DNA from: Methyloversatilis thermotolerans
GTDB lineage: Bacteria > Pseudomonadota > Gammaproteobacteria > Burkholderiales > Rhodocyclaceae
Assembly: GCF_000372885.1 (NCBI RefSeq)
Contig: NZ_KB889967.1
Location: 3,843,960-3,907,959 of the forward strand
Direction: 5' to 3'
DNA: 64,000 nt
This document shows positions 46,905 through 55,038 of the stretch, one piece after another. The notes under the pieces were generated by a model that was not told where the DNA came from, did no database searches, and was given only the letters and a program-made list of their open reading frames with translations. The position numbers were made by a program, and so were the translations under genes. Each line of letters begins with the position of its first letter. Positions within the stretch are counted from its first letter, which is position 1.

Positions 46905-47152
46905 CCGCGGGCTTTGTTCGGGGGTGGGGTCGCGAGCGGGGCTCGCTCCTACGACACCCCGGCTCCGTTCTTGGTCTGGGTGTGCTCCCGTAGGAGCGAC
47001 CCCCAGGTCGCGACGTGGCGTGTGCGGGCCGGCGGCTCTGTTCGAGGGTAGGGTCGCGAGCGGGGCTCGCTCCTACGACACGCCGGCTCCGTTCTTGGTC
47101 TGGGTGTGCTCCCGTAGGAGCGACCCCCAGGTCGCGATGCGGCGCATGCCGG
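46905..47152. repeat. Two further units of the 124-bp BIME-like repeat
   Basis: The landmark TCGCGAGCGGGGCTCGC starts at 46930 and 47054, exactly 124 bp apart. Each is followed by TCCTACGACAC, a spacer ending GTGTGCTCC, and GTAGGAGCGACCCCCAGGTCGCGA. Palindrome plan and period match the array at 34995-35985, though the spacers differ. It lies between the iron-permease-like gene and the 3' end of the depolymerase gene. Confidence 0.9.
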
Positions 47153-47166
47153 CCGCGATGTCGCGT

Positions 47167-48306
47167 CTAGGGCTGCGCGCCAAGCGCGTCCACCATATTC
47201 GTGATGGTGCGGATCTGGGGCGCCTGCCGCGTGGCGTAATCGAGCATGCGGTAATAGGGCTGTGGCGTGGAGTAGCCCCACCAGTCCCAGCACCCCATGG
47301 GATTGGATACGTTGCTCCAGGCACCCGCCTCGCCCGGCTTGATCGCGGTGACGCGCGGGAACAGCAGTACGAGGCGCAGCGGGCCGGCCCAGCGTGTGTA
47401 GCCGCTGCGTTCGACCCAGGTGTCGTAGTCCTTGCGTTTCTCGCCCTGTACGCAGCCATGCAGCGCGACGTGCACCTGGCAGGTTTCCTGCCGGCAGACA
47501 TCGGGTACGAATACCCGCGCCTGGGCTTCCAGCCCGGTCATCCGGCGCTTCTGCGCCGGGTCGGTGACGCGGCCGAGGTCGGGAATGTACTGTCCCTGAT
47601 CGAGCGCATACCAGCGGCCGCGCGGCGCCTCCGGCTGCGCCTGGTCGCGCTTGCGCAGCCAGCGCAGCAGCGTTCCGGCGGCGTCGAAGCCACAACTGCT
47701 CACGTAATCGGGATCGGGGCGATAACCGGGGGCATTCACGTCGCAGCCGCCGAGGTCGCTGTCCGCCGTGGGCATGGTATGGGGCGTGGCGCGCGGCGCT
47801 TCGCGGTGGAATTCGGCGCCCAGCTTCTCGAACCAGGCACGCTGCGCCCACGATGCCTTGCTGCCGACCACGGTGTCCGATTCGCCACGGTACTCCCACA
47901 CGCGCATGCCGGACAGACCTTGCAGCGGGTCGATGCGCCCGGCGTCCGCCAGTTCTCGGGTGTCGGCGATCAGGTCGTTGACGTTGATGTTCTTTTCGCC
48001 GCTTTCGCTCAGTGGCGAGAACCATCCGCCGAATACCTTCTGCCACCAGCTTCTGCCCAGCAGCAGGCAGTCATTCACGGCGGTGGTGACGAAGCCCTGG
48101 GCGCACAGATAGGGCGGCCCGGCGACGATGCCGATGCCACTCACGCGGGACGAATGCGCCACGCCGATCTGCACCGCCATCGCGGCACCGGATGAAAGTC
48201 CGGATACGCTGAAGCGCGGTTCGAGTTGCAGGGCCGGAGGCGCATCGGCGAATGCCGTTGCCGCATGCAGCAGGAAGAGATACAGGACGCGGACGTGGAT
48301 GCGCAT
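47167..48306 (-). CDS. Extracellular PHA depolymerase-like esterase
   Basis: A 379-residue exported esterase of the short-chain-length PHA depolymerase (type 2 domain) kind. It has a signal peptide (1-20, VRVLYLFLLHAATAFA) and the nucleophile elbow SGLSSGAAMA (Ser about 39). WEYRGESDTVVG carries the likely acid, and VHVALHGCVQG is the oxyanion/His-type motif. Paired cysteines (GGCDVNAP, SSCGFDA, CRQETCQ) and the C-terminal NPMGCWDWWGY are also typical. Such enzymes hydrolyse poly(3-hydroxybutyrate) or related polyesters outside the cytoplasm. There is no separate substrate-binding domain, so soluble oligomers may be the substrate. GAGG precedes the ATG by 6 nt. Confidence 0.85.
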   Translation of the reverse strand: MRIHVRVLYLFLLHAATAFADAPPALQLEPRFSVSGLSSGAAMAVQIGVAHSSRVSGIGIVAGPPYLCAQGFVTTAVNDCLLLGRSWWQKVFGGWFSPLSESGEKNINVNDLIADTRELADAGRIDPLQGLSGMRVWEYRGESDTVVGSKASWAQRAWFEKLGAEFHREAPRATPHTMPTADSDLGGCDVNAPGYRPDPDYVSSCGFDAAGTLLRWLRKRDQAQPEAPRGRWYALDQGQYIPDLGRVTDPAQKRRMTGLEAQARVFVPDVCRQETCQVHVALHGCVQGEKRKDYDTWVERSGYTRWAGPLRLVLLFPRVTAIKPGEAGAWSNVSNPMGCWDWWGYSTPQPYYRMLDYATRQAPQIRTITNMVDALGAQP

Positions 48307-48397
48307 GGCTCGCCTCGAGCATGACCAGGGATGCCCGCATCATGCGCCGCAGATTGTGGCGCTGCAACATCGGTTCATGCCCGTGTCGTCAAACCGT

Positions 48398-48790
48398 TCA
48401 GGCCTCGATTTCCAGGGCGGCTTGCAGACTTTTCAGATGGTCGACTGCGGCAGGGCCGGTGAGGCCGGCAAAGCTGGAAAATACCGAACCGTCGGTCGGG
48501 GCGTAGGCCATGCTCCAGTCCGCGAACAGTCGCTCGCCGAGCAGAGGTCCTTCATGCAGCACGGTGAAGTTGCTGTGTCGGGGGTCGGTTTCGATGAGGC
48601 CGCACATCACGACCACGTTGGTGCGCGTCCCTTCGAGGTACTGGCAGAAGTGCCGTCCGTCGAACAGCAGCAGACCGGTCAGTCCGCGCTCGGGATTCTT
48701 CTGCCGGGAGGCCAGCATGATGTCCACCACGCAGGAAGGTGAGATATGTGGAGCGAGCGTGCTGGTGTAGATGAGTTGATAGGGAATCAA
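48398..48790 (-). CDS. BLUF-domain blue-light photoreceptor
   Basis: A 130-residue stand-alone BLUF protein binding FAD. The photocycle residues are visible: Tyr8 in QLIYTS, Gln50 in FCQYLEG, and Trp92/Met94 in FADWSMAYAP. The core NPERGLTGLLLFDG is diagnostic. Start choice: TTG at 48790 has GGAG 8 nt upstream and puts the Tyr strand at the usual place; the ATG at 48826 lacks a ribosome site. The frameshifted paralogue at 52840 shares the same TTG start and leader. With no output domain, it must act by protein contact, as PixD/YcgF-like short BLUF proteins do. Confidence 0.88.
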   Translation of the reverse strand: MIPYQLIYTSTLAPHISPSCVVDIMLASRQKNPERGLTGLLLFDGRHFCQYLEGTRTNVVVMCGLIETDPRHSNFTVLHEGPLLGERLFADWSMAYAPTDGSVFSSFAGLTGPAAVDHLKSLQAALEIEA

Positions 48791-48922
48791 GGCATGAGCT
48801 CCGGGCAATGGCGGAATTCTGGACATTCGGCACCGCGCGGGCAATAGACATGCCCGGCCCGGTTCGCAGCCGGCGCATGCCTGCGGTATTGTGCAGCGAA
48901 ACCGGAACGGACACAGCGAACC

Positions 48923-49345
48923 ATGTGCAAGGACTGCCCCGAGCAGGAAAGACTCGAACGTGCGCGTCTGACCAGCGAGACCGCGCGCCACTACGGCACC
49001 ATGCGCTTCGCCATGTTCACGGTATTCACTGCCGTGCTCGGTGCGCTGATGGCATTTCCTTTCTCGCATGGCGGCAGCGCCTTCGTCGAGCACGCCGGAC
49101 AACGCCTGCTGCTGGCCGGCGGCGGCTTTGGGCTGTCCATGCTTTTCCTGCTTGCCGAATTCCGCATTTCCACCCTTGTCGCGTTCTACCAGGACGCGGC
49201 GGTCCGCGCACACGGGCTGACCCTGCCCGACGATCAGGATATCTGGCGCGACATCGTGCTGCTCACCATGGTGGCGCCCTACGCGATGTCGGCGTTCTTC
49301 TGGCTGCTCATCGGCTTCGGCGCGATCAGGCCTTTCCGTGCTTGA
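48923..49345 (+). CDS. Membrane protein of unknown function with N-terminal CxxC
   Basis: A 140-residue protein: a short N-terminal MCKDCPEQERLE with a CxxC pair, then about three hydrophobic helices (MFTVFTAVLGALMAFPF, QRLLLAGGGFGLSMLFLLAEF, VLLTMVAPYAMSAFFWLLIGFG). No family is recognised. It is divergent from the BLUF gene across a 132-nt gap, so shared control is possible but unproven. The CxxC could bind a metal or form a disulfide. Confidence 0.6.
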   Translation: MCKDCPEQERLERARLTSETARHYGTMRFAMFTVFTAVLGALMAFPFSHGGSAFVEHAGQRLLLAGGGFGLSMLFLLAEFRISTLVAFYQDAAVRAHGLTLPDDQDIWRDIVLLTMVAPYAMSAFFWLLIGFGAIRPFRA

Positions 49346-49558
49346 GTCGGCTGCGCGCATCCGCGCCTGTCATGTCGAGCCGCACCGTTGCCGGGCAGTT
49401 TCATGGTGCCTGCACCACGTCGGGAATGCATCCCGCCTGCGCCCCTTGCCGGTGCAAAGATTGCATTGCATAACGAAGTCTTTCCAAAGCAACTGGATAG
49501 AGTCAAAAAATGATCGCATCCATATGATTTTGAATAAATCCTCTTTGTAAGTTTGTTG

Positions 49559-49573
49559 TGGAACGCTTCGTGC
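49559..49573 (+). promoter_or_regulatory. Sigma-54 promoter of the amidase-cohesin operon
   Basis: TGGAACG-CTTC-GTGC matches the -24/-12 consensus TGGCACG-N4-TTGC at all but two positions and keeps the essential GG-N10-GC spacing. It lies 82 nt before the amidase ATG. The rest of the 309-nt gap (49346-49654) has no gene; 49460-49558 is strikingly AT-rich, as expected for an activator-contact region. PEP-CTERM genes in related bacteria are often under RpoN and PrsK/PrsR control (established for some species). Confidence 0.68.
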
Positions 49574-49654
49574 GTTGGGCGGCAGGCCCGGTCAAGCGGC
49601 CGGTGTCAGAAGACTTTTTCGCCGTTTCCAACTCATTCGCACGAAAGGTCGTCC

Positions 49655-51442
49655 ATGAAAATGAAGAGGGTTGTCGCCTGTATGTTTGCCGCGCTGTCGG
49701 GCGTGGCCGCGTCGCAGGCGATCGCGCAGAGCACGCCGACGCAGTTCAGCTTGCTCGAAGCCACGGTGCCGCAGATGCAGGCCGCCATGCAGTCGGGCCT
49801 GCTGTCGTCGGAACAGTTGGTGAAGATGTACCTGGCGCGGATCGCCGCTTACGACGACGCCGGTCCGGCGCTGAATGCCTATCTGCATGTCAATCCGCAG
49901 GCGGTGTCCGAGGCCAATACGCTGGATGCGCTGCGCTTCGCGCCAGGGCGGCCGGTGGGACCGCTGCACGGCATTCCGGTGGGGCTGAAAGACATCATCG
50001 ACACCGGAGACATGCCGACCACCGGCGGTGCGGTGGGCATGGCCGGCTCCATTCCGTTCGACGACGCCTTCATCACGCGCAAGTTGCGCGCGGCCGGGGC
50101 GGTCATTCTCGGAAAGCTCACGCTCACCGAATTCGCGAACTTCGTCACCAGCGGCATGCCGGCCGGTTACAGCTCGCTCGGCGGCTACGGTTTCAATCCC
50201 TATGATCCGGTGCCGCTGCCGGGGGGTGACGGCCGGCCGCGGCTCAGCCCCAGCGGATCGAGTTCCGGCTCGGGCATCGCCACGGCGGCCAATCTGGCGG
50301 CGGTGACAATAGGCACCGAAACCTCCGGTTCCATCCTGAGCCCGTCCAACGCCAATGGCATCGTCGGCATCAAGCCTACCGTGGGTCTGGTCAGCCGCGA
50401 CGGCATCATCCCGATCACCGCGGATCAGGACACGGCGGGTCCGATGACCCGCACGGTGACCGATGCCGCCATCGTGCTCGGCGTGATCGCCGGGTACGAC
50501 CCGAACGATCCGGCGACCGAAGCCTGCCTGGATGAAGGCAAATGCCTCAGCGACTACACGCCCTTCCTCGACAAGAACGCGCTGCAGGGCGCGCGTCTCG
50601 CGGTGCCGCCCTTCCCGAACAACCGGGCCGATCTGATGAATGCGGCCATCGCGAAGATGCGGGCGGCCGGCGCCACGGTGGACCAGATTCCGGCGCTGGC
50701 CTCCATCGGCGTGCCGGGCATCCTGAACTACGGCCAGAAGCGCGACGTGAATGCCTATCTGGATACGCTGCCGGACACCTTTCCCATCCAGTCCCTGGCC
50801 GATCTTATCGCCTTCAACCAGGCGAATGCCGGCATCGCGCTGAAGTACGGCCAGACTTCGTTCATCGCTTCCAATGCGCTCGACATCAGTCCGGACAGCG
50901 CCGACACGGCGACCTATATCGCCAATCGTGACCTGGGCTACGAACGTTCGCGCGGCATCATCAACGGGGCGCTGAACGGGCCGGACGGCATCGAGGGTAC
51001 CGAGGACGACTACGACGCCATCGTCTATTCCGGCAGCGGCAGCGCCGGCACCTGGGCGCGCGCCGGCTATCCGTCCATCGTCGTGCCGCTGGGCTTCGTC
51101 GAATCGAATGGCGTACCCATCCCGTCCGGCATTTCCTTCGCCGGCCGCGCCTTCGGCGAGGCGAAGCTGATCGCCCTGGGCTATGCCTTCGAACAGCTCA
51201 ATCAGGGTCGCGTGCCGCCGTCCAGTACGCCCGCGCTGGTGAGCGATGTCGTGAAACTGGGCGACGTGAATGGCGACGGCTCGGTCGACAGCGCCGACAT
51301 TTCCCTGGTGAGCAAGCGCCTGAACCAGCCGGCGACCGGCCCGTACGACAAGGCCGACGTGGATCGCGACGGGCGCATCACCGCGCTCGACACGCGCCGC
51401 ATCACAGCGCTGTGCTCGCGTGCCCGCTGCGCCACCAAGTGA
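49655..51442 (+). CDS. Exported amidase with C-terminal dockerin domain
   Basis: A 595-residue secreted amidase-signature enzyme. The signal peptide is 1-25 (ACMFAALSGVAASQAIAQ). The Ser-cisSer-Lys triad is seen as Lys in PVGLKDIID (about 110), cis-Ser in PSGSSSGSG, and nucleophile Ser in GTETSGSI (about 225). Residues 535-587 form a type I dockerin: two calcium loops DVNGDGSVDSAD and DVDRDGRITALD, each followed by a helix. Dockerins bind cohesins. The gene 35 nt downstream encodes a cohesin-like PEP-CTERM protein, so the enzyme is probably held on the cell surface. The amide substrate is unknown. Start 49655 (AAAGG upstream) puts the signal peptide at the N-terminus. A sigma-54 promoter precedes it. 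Confidence 0.88.
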   Translation: MKMKRVVACMFAALSGVAASQAIAQSTPTQFSLLEATVPQMQAAMQSGLLSSEQLVKMYLARIAAYDDAGPALNAYLHVNPQAVSEANTLDALRFAPGRPVGPLHGIPVGLKDIIDTGDMPTTGGAVGMAGSIPFDDAFITRKLRAAGAVILGKLTLTEFANFVTSGMPAGYSSLGGYGFNPYDPVPLPGGDGRPRLSPSGSSSGSGIATAANLAAVTIGTETSGSILSPSNANGIVGIKPTVGLVSRDGIIPITADQDTAGPMTRTVTDAAIVLGVIAGYDPNDPATEACLDEGKCLSDYTPFLDKNALQGARLAVPPFPNNRADLMNAAIAKMRAAGATVDQIPALASIGVPGILNYGQKRDVNAYLDTLPDTFPIQSLADLIAFNQANAGIALKYGQTSFIASNALDISPDSADTATYIANRDLGYERSRGIINGALNGPDGIEGTEDDYDAIVYSGSGSAGTWARAGYPSIVVPLGFVESNGVPIPSGISFAGRAFGEAKLIALGYAFEQLNQGRVPPSSTPALVSDVVKLGDVNGDGSVDSADISLVSKRLNQPATGPYDKADVDRDGRITALDTRRITALCSRARCATK

Positions 51443-51477
51443 ATCATCGATCTTTCATCTCCAGACAGAGGACCTCC

Positions 51478-52035
51478 ATGAAATTCCTTCGCACCCTGCT
51501 GCTTTCCGCGTCGCTGCTGTCCGGCTTCGCGCACGCGCAATCGCTGTCCGTGCTGCCGTCGGCAACGGTGGTCGGCGTCGGCGACACCTTCACCGTCGAT
51601 CTGGTCGTGTCCGGGCTGGACGGCTCGCTGGCGATCGGCACCTATGATCTGGATCTGGGCTTCGATCCATCGGTCGTGCGCCTGTTCGGCGTGAGTTTCG
51701 GCAACGGGCTGGATGTGCTCGAACTGGGCAGCCTGTTCACGGTGTCGTCCTCGGGTTTCGGTTCGCTCAACCTCTATGAGCTGTCCTTCGACACCCCGGA
51801 CGACCTCGCGCTGCTGCAGCCGGACAGTTTCACGCTGGTCACGCTGAGCTTCAAGGCACTCGCGCAAGGCGTAAGCGGACTGTCGCTGGGCGTCAATGCG
51901 CTGGGCGACGCCTTCGGTGACGCCCTGCTGCCCGCGGTACTGCCGTCCAGCGTCACCGTGGTGCCGGAACCGCATGCCTACGCGCTGCTGCTGGCCGGCC
52001 TCGGGCTGGTCGGACTGGCGCGCCGGCGCGCCTGA
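51478..52035 (+). CDS. Cohesin-like PEP-CTERM surface protein
   Basis: A 185-residue secreted protein: signal peptide 1-20 (FLRTLLLSASLLSGFAHA), then a cohesin-type beta-sandwich (about 22-155). The features are VGDTFTVDLVVSGLDG, GTYDLDLGFDPSVVRLFG, and later LVTLSFKALAQGVSGLSL, the strand pattern of cohesin/carbohydrate-binding folds. The C-terminus is a PEP-CTERM signal: VPEPHAYALLLAGLGLVGLARRRA. It likely anchors the dockerin amidase encoded 35 nt upstream, giving a minimal scaffold with one cohesin. GAGG is 6 nt before the ATG, and a strong terminator follows. Cohesin identity is by pattern; a structure prediction would settle it. Confidence 0.82.
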   Translation: MKFLRTLLLSASLLSGFAHAQSLSVLPSATVVGVGDTFTVDLVVSGLDGSLAIGTYDLDLGFDPSVVRLFGVSFGNGLDVLELGSLFTVSSSGFGSLNLYELSFDTPDDLALLQPDSFTLVTLSFKALAQGVSGLSLGVNALGDAFGDALLPAVLPSSVTVVPEPHAYALLLAGLGLVGLARRRA

Positions 52036-52062
52036 TCCGCCCGCGCGGCCTGTGCTTGCCCC

Positions 52063-52103
52063 GGCGACATCGGGTTCGCAGCCCGATGTCGCCTTTCTTC
52101 TTT
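52063..52103 (+). terminator. Intrinsic terminator of the amidase-cohesin operon
   Basis: GGCGACATCGGG (52063-52074), a 7-nt loop, then the exact complement CCCGATGTCGCC (52082-52093) and a T-rich tail TTTCTTCTTT. A perfect 12-bp stem plus T tract is the clearest intrinsic terminator in the window. It closes the transcript begun by the sigma-54 promoter at 49559. Confidence 0.9.
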
Positions 52104-52261
52104 CTGGCGATGCGCAATGCCGCCTGCTCCGGCATCATTCCGAAGTCCTATACTTTGCGCCCGTCATGTGCAGCCAGCAGGTCCTGTACATGCTTCACGC
52201 AAAGGGTCCGGCCGCGCGAGGGCGTACCCCGGATCGGAAAAGACTGCCTCGGGAGGATGCG

Positions 52262-52750
52262 ATGAATTGCCAGAAGTGCGGACATGAGAACCAGACGGGC
52301 GCGAAGTTCTGCGCGGCATGCGGCGCCAGCCTCGATCCATTCGCCGCGTCTCCGCCGGTCGCGCCACCTGCGGCGAGCCAGCCAGGGCGCGACGAGCGGC
52401 CGATGATGAGCTTCGGCGATGCGATCACCACCTGCCTGCGCAAGTACGCGGATTTCAACGGGCGTGCCACGCGCGCCGAATACTGGTGGTTCTACCTGTT
52501 CACGGTGCTGGTCGGCTGGGGCAGCGGCATCGTGGACGGTTCGGGGACGCTGCCCCTGCTGGTGAATCTCGCGCTGCTGCTGCCCACGATCGCGGCCGCG
52601 GCGCGGCGGCTGCACGATACCGGCCGCAGCGGCTGGTGGCAGCTCATCGCCTTCACGGTGATCGGCCTGATTCCGCTCATCTGGTGGCTGGCGAGTGAGG
52701 GCGACGACGGCGCCAATGCGCATGGCGCACCGGCCGCGGTGACCGGATGA
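52262..52750 (+). CDS. Zinc-ribbon DUF805 membrane protein
   Basis: A 162-residue protein: an N-terminal zinc ribbon (CQKCGHENQTGAKFCAACGAS, two CxxC knuckles), a Pro/Ala linker, then a DUF805 membrane domain. That domain has the hallmarks DFNGRATRAEYWWFYLF, AAAARRLHDTGRSGWW and LIPLIWWLASEGDDGAN, each a family signature. DUF805 proteins are inner-membrane proteins of unknown function. GGGAGG lies 5 nt before the ATG at 52262. It stands alone between the terminator above and a BLUF pseudogene on the other strand. Confidence 0.9.
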   Translation: MNCQKCGHENQTGAKFCAACGASLDPFAASPPVAPPAASQPGRDERPMMSFGDAITTCLRKYADFNGRATRAEYWWFYLFTVLVGWGSGIVDGSGTLPLLVNLALLLPTIAAAARRLHDTGRSGWWQLIAFTVIGLIPLIWWLASEGDDGANAHGAPAAVTG

Positions 52751-52839
52751 GCGGATGCCGCACGCCTTCGGCAGCGCGGCATCGGGGACGGAACCGCCCG
52801 ACCCGGTCGTGCGCAGCGACGGAGATCCCGTCTCGCCCG

Positions 52840-53231
52840 TCAAGGTGCGACATAGAACGAAGGCAGCCGGCGTATCAACTCGTCGACCACGGCCGGGCCT
52901 GAGCAGGAGGCCAGCCTGTCCAGATCGGCGTTCTGTATCGGCGCATAGCCCATGCTCCAGCGGGAGAACAGGCGGGATCCCGCAAGTTCGCCTTCGTGCA
53001 GTACGCGGAATCCGGTGTGGCGGCGGTCGGTTTCGATCAGCCCTCCCATGACAACGACGTCCGTACGACGGCCTTCGAGATACTGACAGATGCGACGTCC
53101 GTCGAAGAGGAGCATGCCGGTCAATCCGCGCTGCGGATTCTTTATCCTGCCGACCGGACGATGTCCGGAATGCACTCGAACGGGGCATCCGGCGCGAGCT
53201 TGCTGACATAGACAAGTTGGTAAGGGATCAA
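52840..53231 (-). pseudogene. Frameshifted BLUF-domain gene
   Basis: A second BLUF gene, close to that at 48398. The first part reads LIPYQLVYVSKLAPDAPFE then CIPDIVRSAG and stops at TAA. The rest continues in another frame as KNPQRGLTGMLLFDGRRICQYLEG to FSRWSMGYAP and RLPSFYVAP. Aligned to the intact copy, one base is missing near 53143-53148. Restoring it gives 130 residues with all photocycle residues (Tyr, Gln, Trp, Met). The start is TTG at 53231 with GGAG 7 nt upstream, as in the intact copy. It may be a recent pseudogene, or a sequencing error. Confidence 0.8.
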
Positions 53232-53382
53232 GGCGAGACTCCGGCTGACGGTTTCCCACTGTAGTGAGCCGAGCGGCTTTACCGCAATATCAAATGACAT
53301 ATGCGGCGCGAAATGTGATCCGGCGGCTCAGCGATGGCATCATGCGGTCGCCGGGATGCGTCCGGTCTGCCCGCCCACCGCC

Positions 53383-54117
53383 ATGAAGTCTGAAATCGCC
53401 TGTAACCAATGCCCGCTTCGCGCCTTGCCCGCCTTCGCTTCGGTAACGCCGGAGCAACGCGATTTCATTCAAGGCATGAAGGTTCGCGAGCGAAGTGTTC
53501 CGGCCCAGGCGCCCGTGCTCCGGCAGGGCGACAAGCGCAGCGAACTCTATACCCTGCTGACTGGCTGGGCATTCCGTTATCAGACGCTTGCCGACGGGCG
53601 CCGGCAGATACTGAATTTCCTGCTGCCCGGCGATTTCATCGGCTTGCAGGGCAATCTTCTCGATGTCGAGCGCACCGGCGTGGAGGCATTGACCGATGTG
53701 ACCCTGTGCGTTTTTCCGGGTGACGCGCTGTGGCCGTTGTTCCGCGCCCATCCTGAACTGGGTTTCGATGTCACCTGGCTGTGTGCGCATGAAAAGTTGC
53801 TGGTCGACGACAATCTGGTGAGCGTGGGGCGTCGCAGCGCACTGGAGCGGGTGGCGATGCTGCTCATACACCTGTTCAAGCGGGTGCGCGCGCTGGGTCT
53901 GGCGGATGGCGACAGCGTGCCTTTTCCGCTCACCCAGCATCATGTGGCAGACGCGCTGGGGCTGTCTCTGGTGCATACCAACCGCACACTCAGGCGTCTG
54001 CATGCGATGAAGATGCTCCATCTGGAACGTGGTCGCCTGACGCTGGGTGCGCTGGCGTCCTTGCAGTCGCTGGCCGACTATGAGGCCCGCGAGCTGGAAG
54101 ATCGCCCGCTGATCTGA
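53383..54117 (+). CDS. Crp/Fnr family transcriptional regulator
   Basis: A 244-residue Crp/Fnr regulator. It has a cyclic-nucleotide-binding-type barrel (about 25-140: GDKRSELYTLLTGWAFRYQTLADGRRQILNFLLPGDFIG, in parts), a dimer helix, and a C-terminal helix-turn-helix (LTQHHVADALGLSLVHTNRTLRRL). Two N-terminal cysteines (CNQC) recall Fnr, but the third and fourth ligands are not in the Fnr pattern, so an oxygen-sensing cluster is doubtful. An in-frame ATG at 53356 is also possible. An imperfect dyad CCGCAATAT/ATATGCGG (53282-53306) upstream may be a regulatory site. Confidence 0.9.
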   Translation: MKSEIACNQCPLRALPAFASVTPEQRDFIQGMKVRERSVPAQAPVLRQGDKRSELYTLLTGWAFRYQTLADGRRQILNFLLPGDFIGLQGNLLDVERTGVEALTDVTLCVFPGDALWPLFRAHPELGFDVTWLCAHEKLLVDDNLVSVGRRSALERVAMLLIHLFKRVRALGLADGDSVPFPLTQHHVADALGLSLVHTNRTLRRLHAMKMLHLERGRLTLGALASLQSLADYEARELEDRPLI

Positions 54118-54369
54118 CGCGGCGGGCGGTTTCTTCCGGCCGGGCGCAAACAGGCATGTATCGGGTTCATTGGCGTCGTGACAGTGTGCATCGGAGGCCG
54201 GCAAGATGAATCGTGAAATCGGGCGATGGATCATGAGCGTCAGCGGATCAGGGCATGCGGCCTGCGCCGTTCGCGCCGGTGGACGTCCGCGAAGGCGGGC
54301 CTGTGCAACCGGTCCGTCGCACGCCGGTGCGGACGAGCGTGAGCGTCATGGTGCAGACGGGGTGTTCCG

Positions 54370-55038
54370 ATGACTGATCGCGACCGTCGTCCGGAGCCCG
54401 CATCGCCGCGCCCGGGCAACCGCCGCCCGATCGCCGCCCGCTCCGCCGGCTGGGCGCAGCATGCGGCGGCATGGCTGGCACGCACCCGGGTAACGCCCAA
54501 CCAGATTTCCGTGTTCAGCATCGTGTTCGCGGTGGTCGGCGCGCTGCTTTTGCTGCGCTGGCCCACGCTGGTCGGCCTGGTCGGCTGCGCGCTGGCCATT
54601 CAGGGGCGCCTGGTGTGCAATCTGCTCGATGGCATGGTAGCGGTCGAGGGCGGCAGGAAATCGCCGCTCGGTGCGCTGTACAACGAATTCCCGGATCGCA
54701 TCGCAGATTCGCTGTTCATCGTGGCACTGGGATACGCGTCCGGCATGCCGGCCTGGGGCTGGTCCGGCGCCCTGGCGGCCGCGCTGACCGCCTATGTCCG
54801 GCTGGCGGGCGGCGCGCTCGGTCTGGCGCAGAGCTTTCGCGGTCCGATGGCCAAGCAGCACCGCATGGCGGTCATGACAGGCGCCTGCCTGATCGGCGCC
54901 GGAGAACAGGTATGGGCGGGAAGTCTGTGGTCCTTGAAGGTTGCCTGCGTGACGATCGCGCTCGGTTCGGCACTCACCTGCGTCACCCGCACGCGCGACA
55001 TCGCACGCCAGTTGCAGGACGCGGAGCGCGCATGCTGA
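54370..55038 (+). CDS. CDP-alcohol phosphatidyltransferase family protein
   Basis: A 222-residue membrane enzyme with the CDP-alcohol phosphotransferase motif spread over LLDGMVAVEGGRKSPLGALYNEFPDRIAD (DG-x2-A-x-G-x2-x-G-x3-D-x3-D type, about 88-116). Several membrane helices are present. It joins an alcohol to the phosphatidyl group of CDP-diacylglycerol; the alcohol is not evident from sequence. It opens a phospholipid operon: its stop overlaps the acyltransferase start by 7 nt, and CdsA, which makes CDP-diacylglycerol, follows. Confidence 0.9.
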   Translation: MTDRDRRPEPASPRPGNRRPIAARSAGWAQHAAAWLARTRVTPNQISVFSIVFAVVGALLLLRWPTLVGLVGCALAIQGRLVCNLLDGMVAVEGGRKSPLGALYNEFPDRIADSLFIVALGYASGMPAWGWSGALAAALTAYVRLAGGALGLAQSFRGPMAKQHRMAVMTGACLIGAGEQVWAGSLWSLKVACVTIALGSALTCVTRTRDIARQLQDAERAC

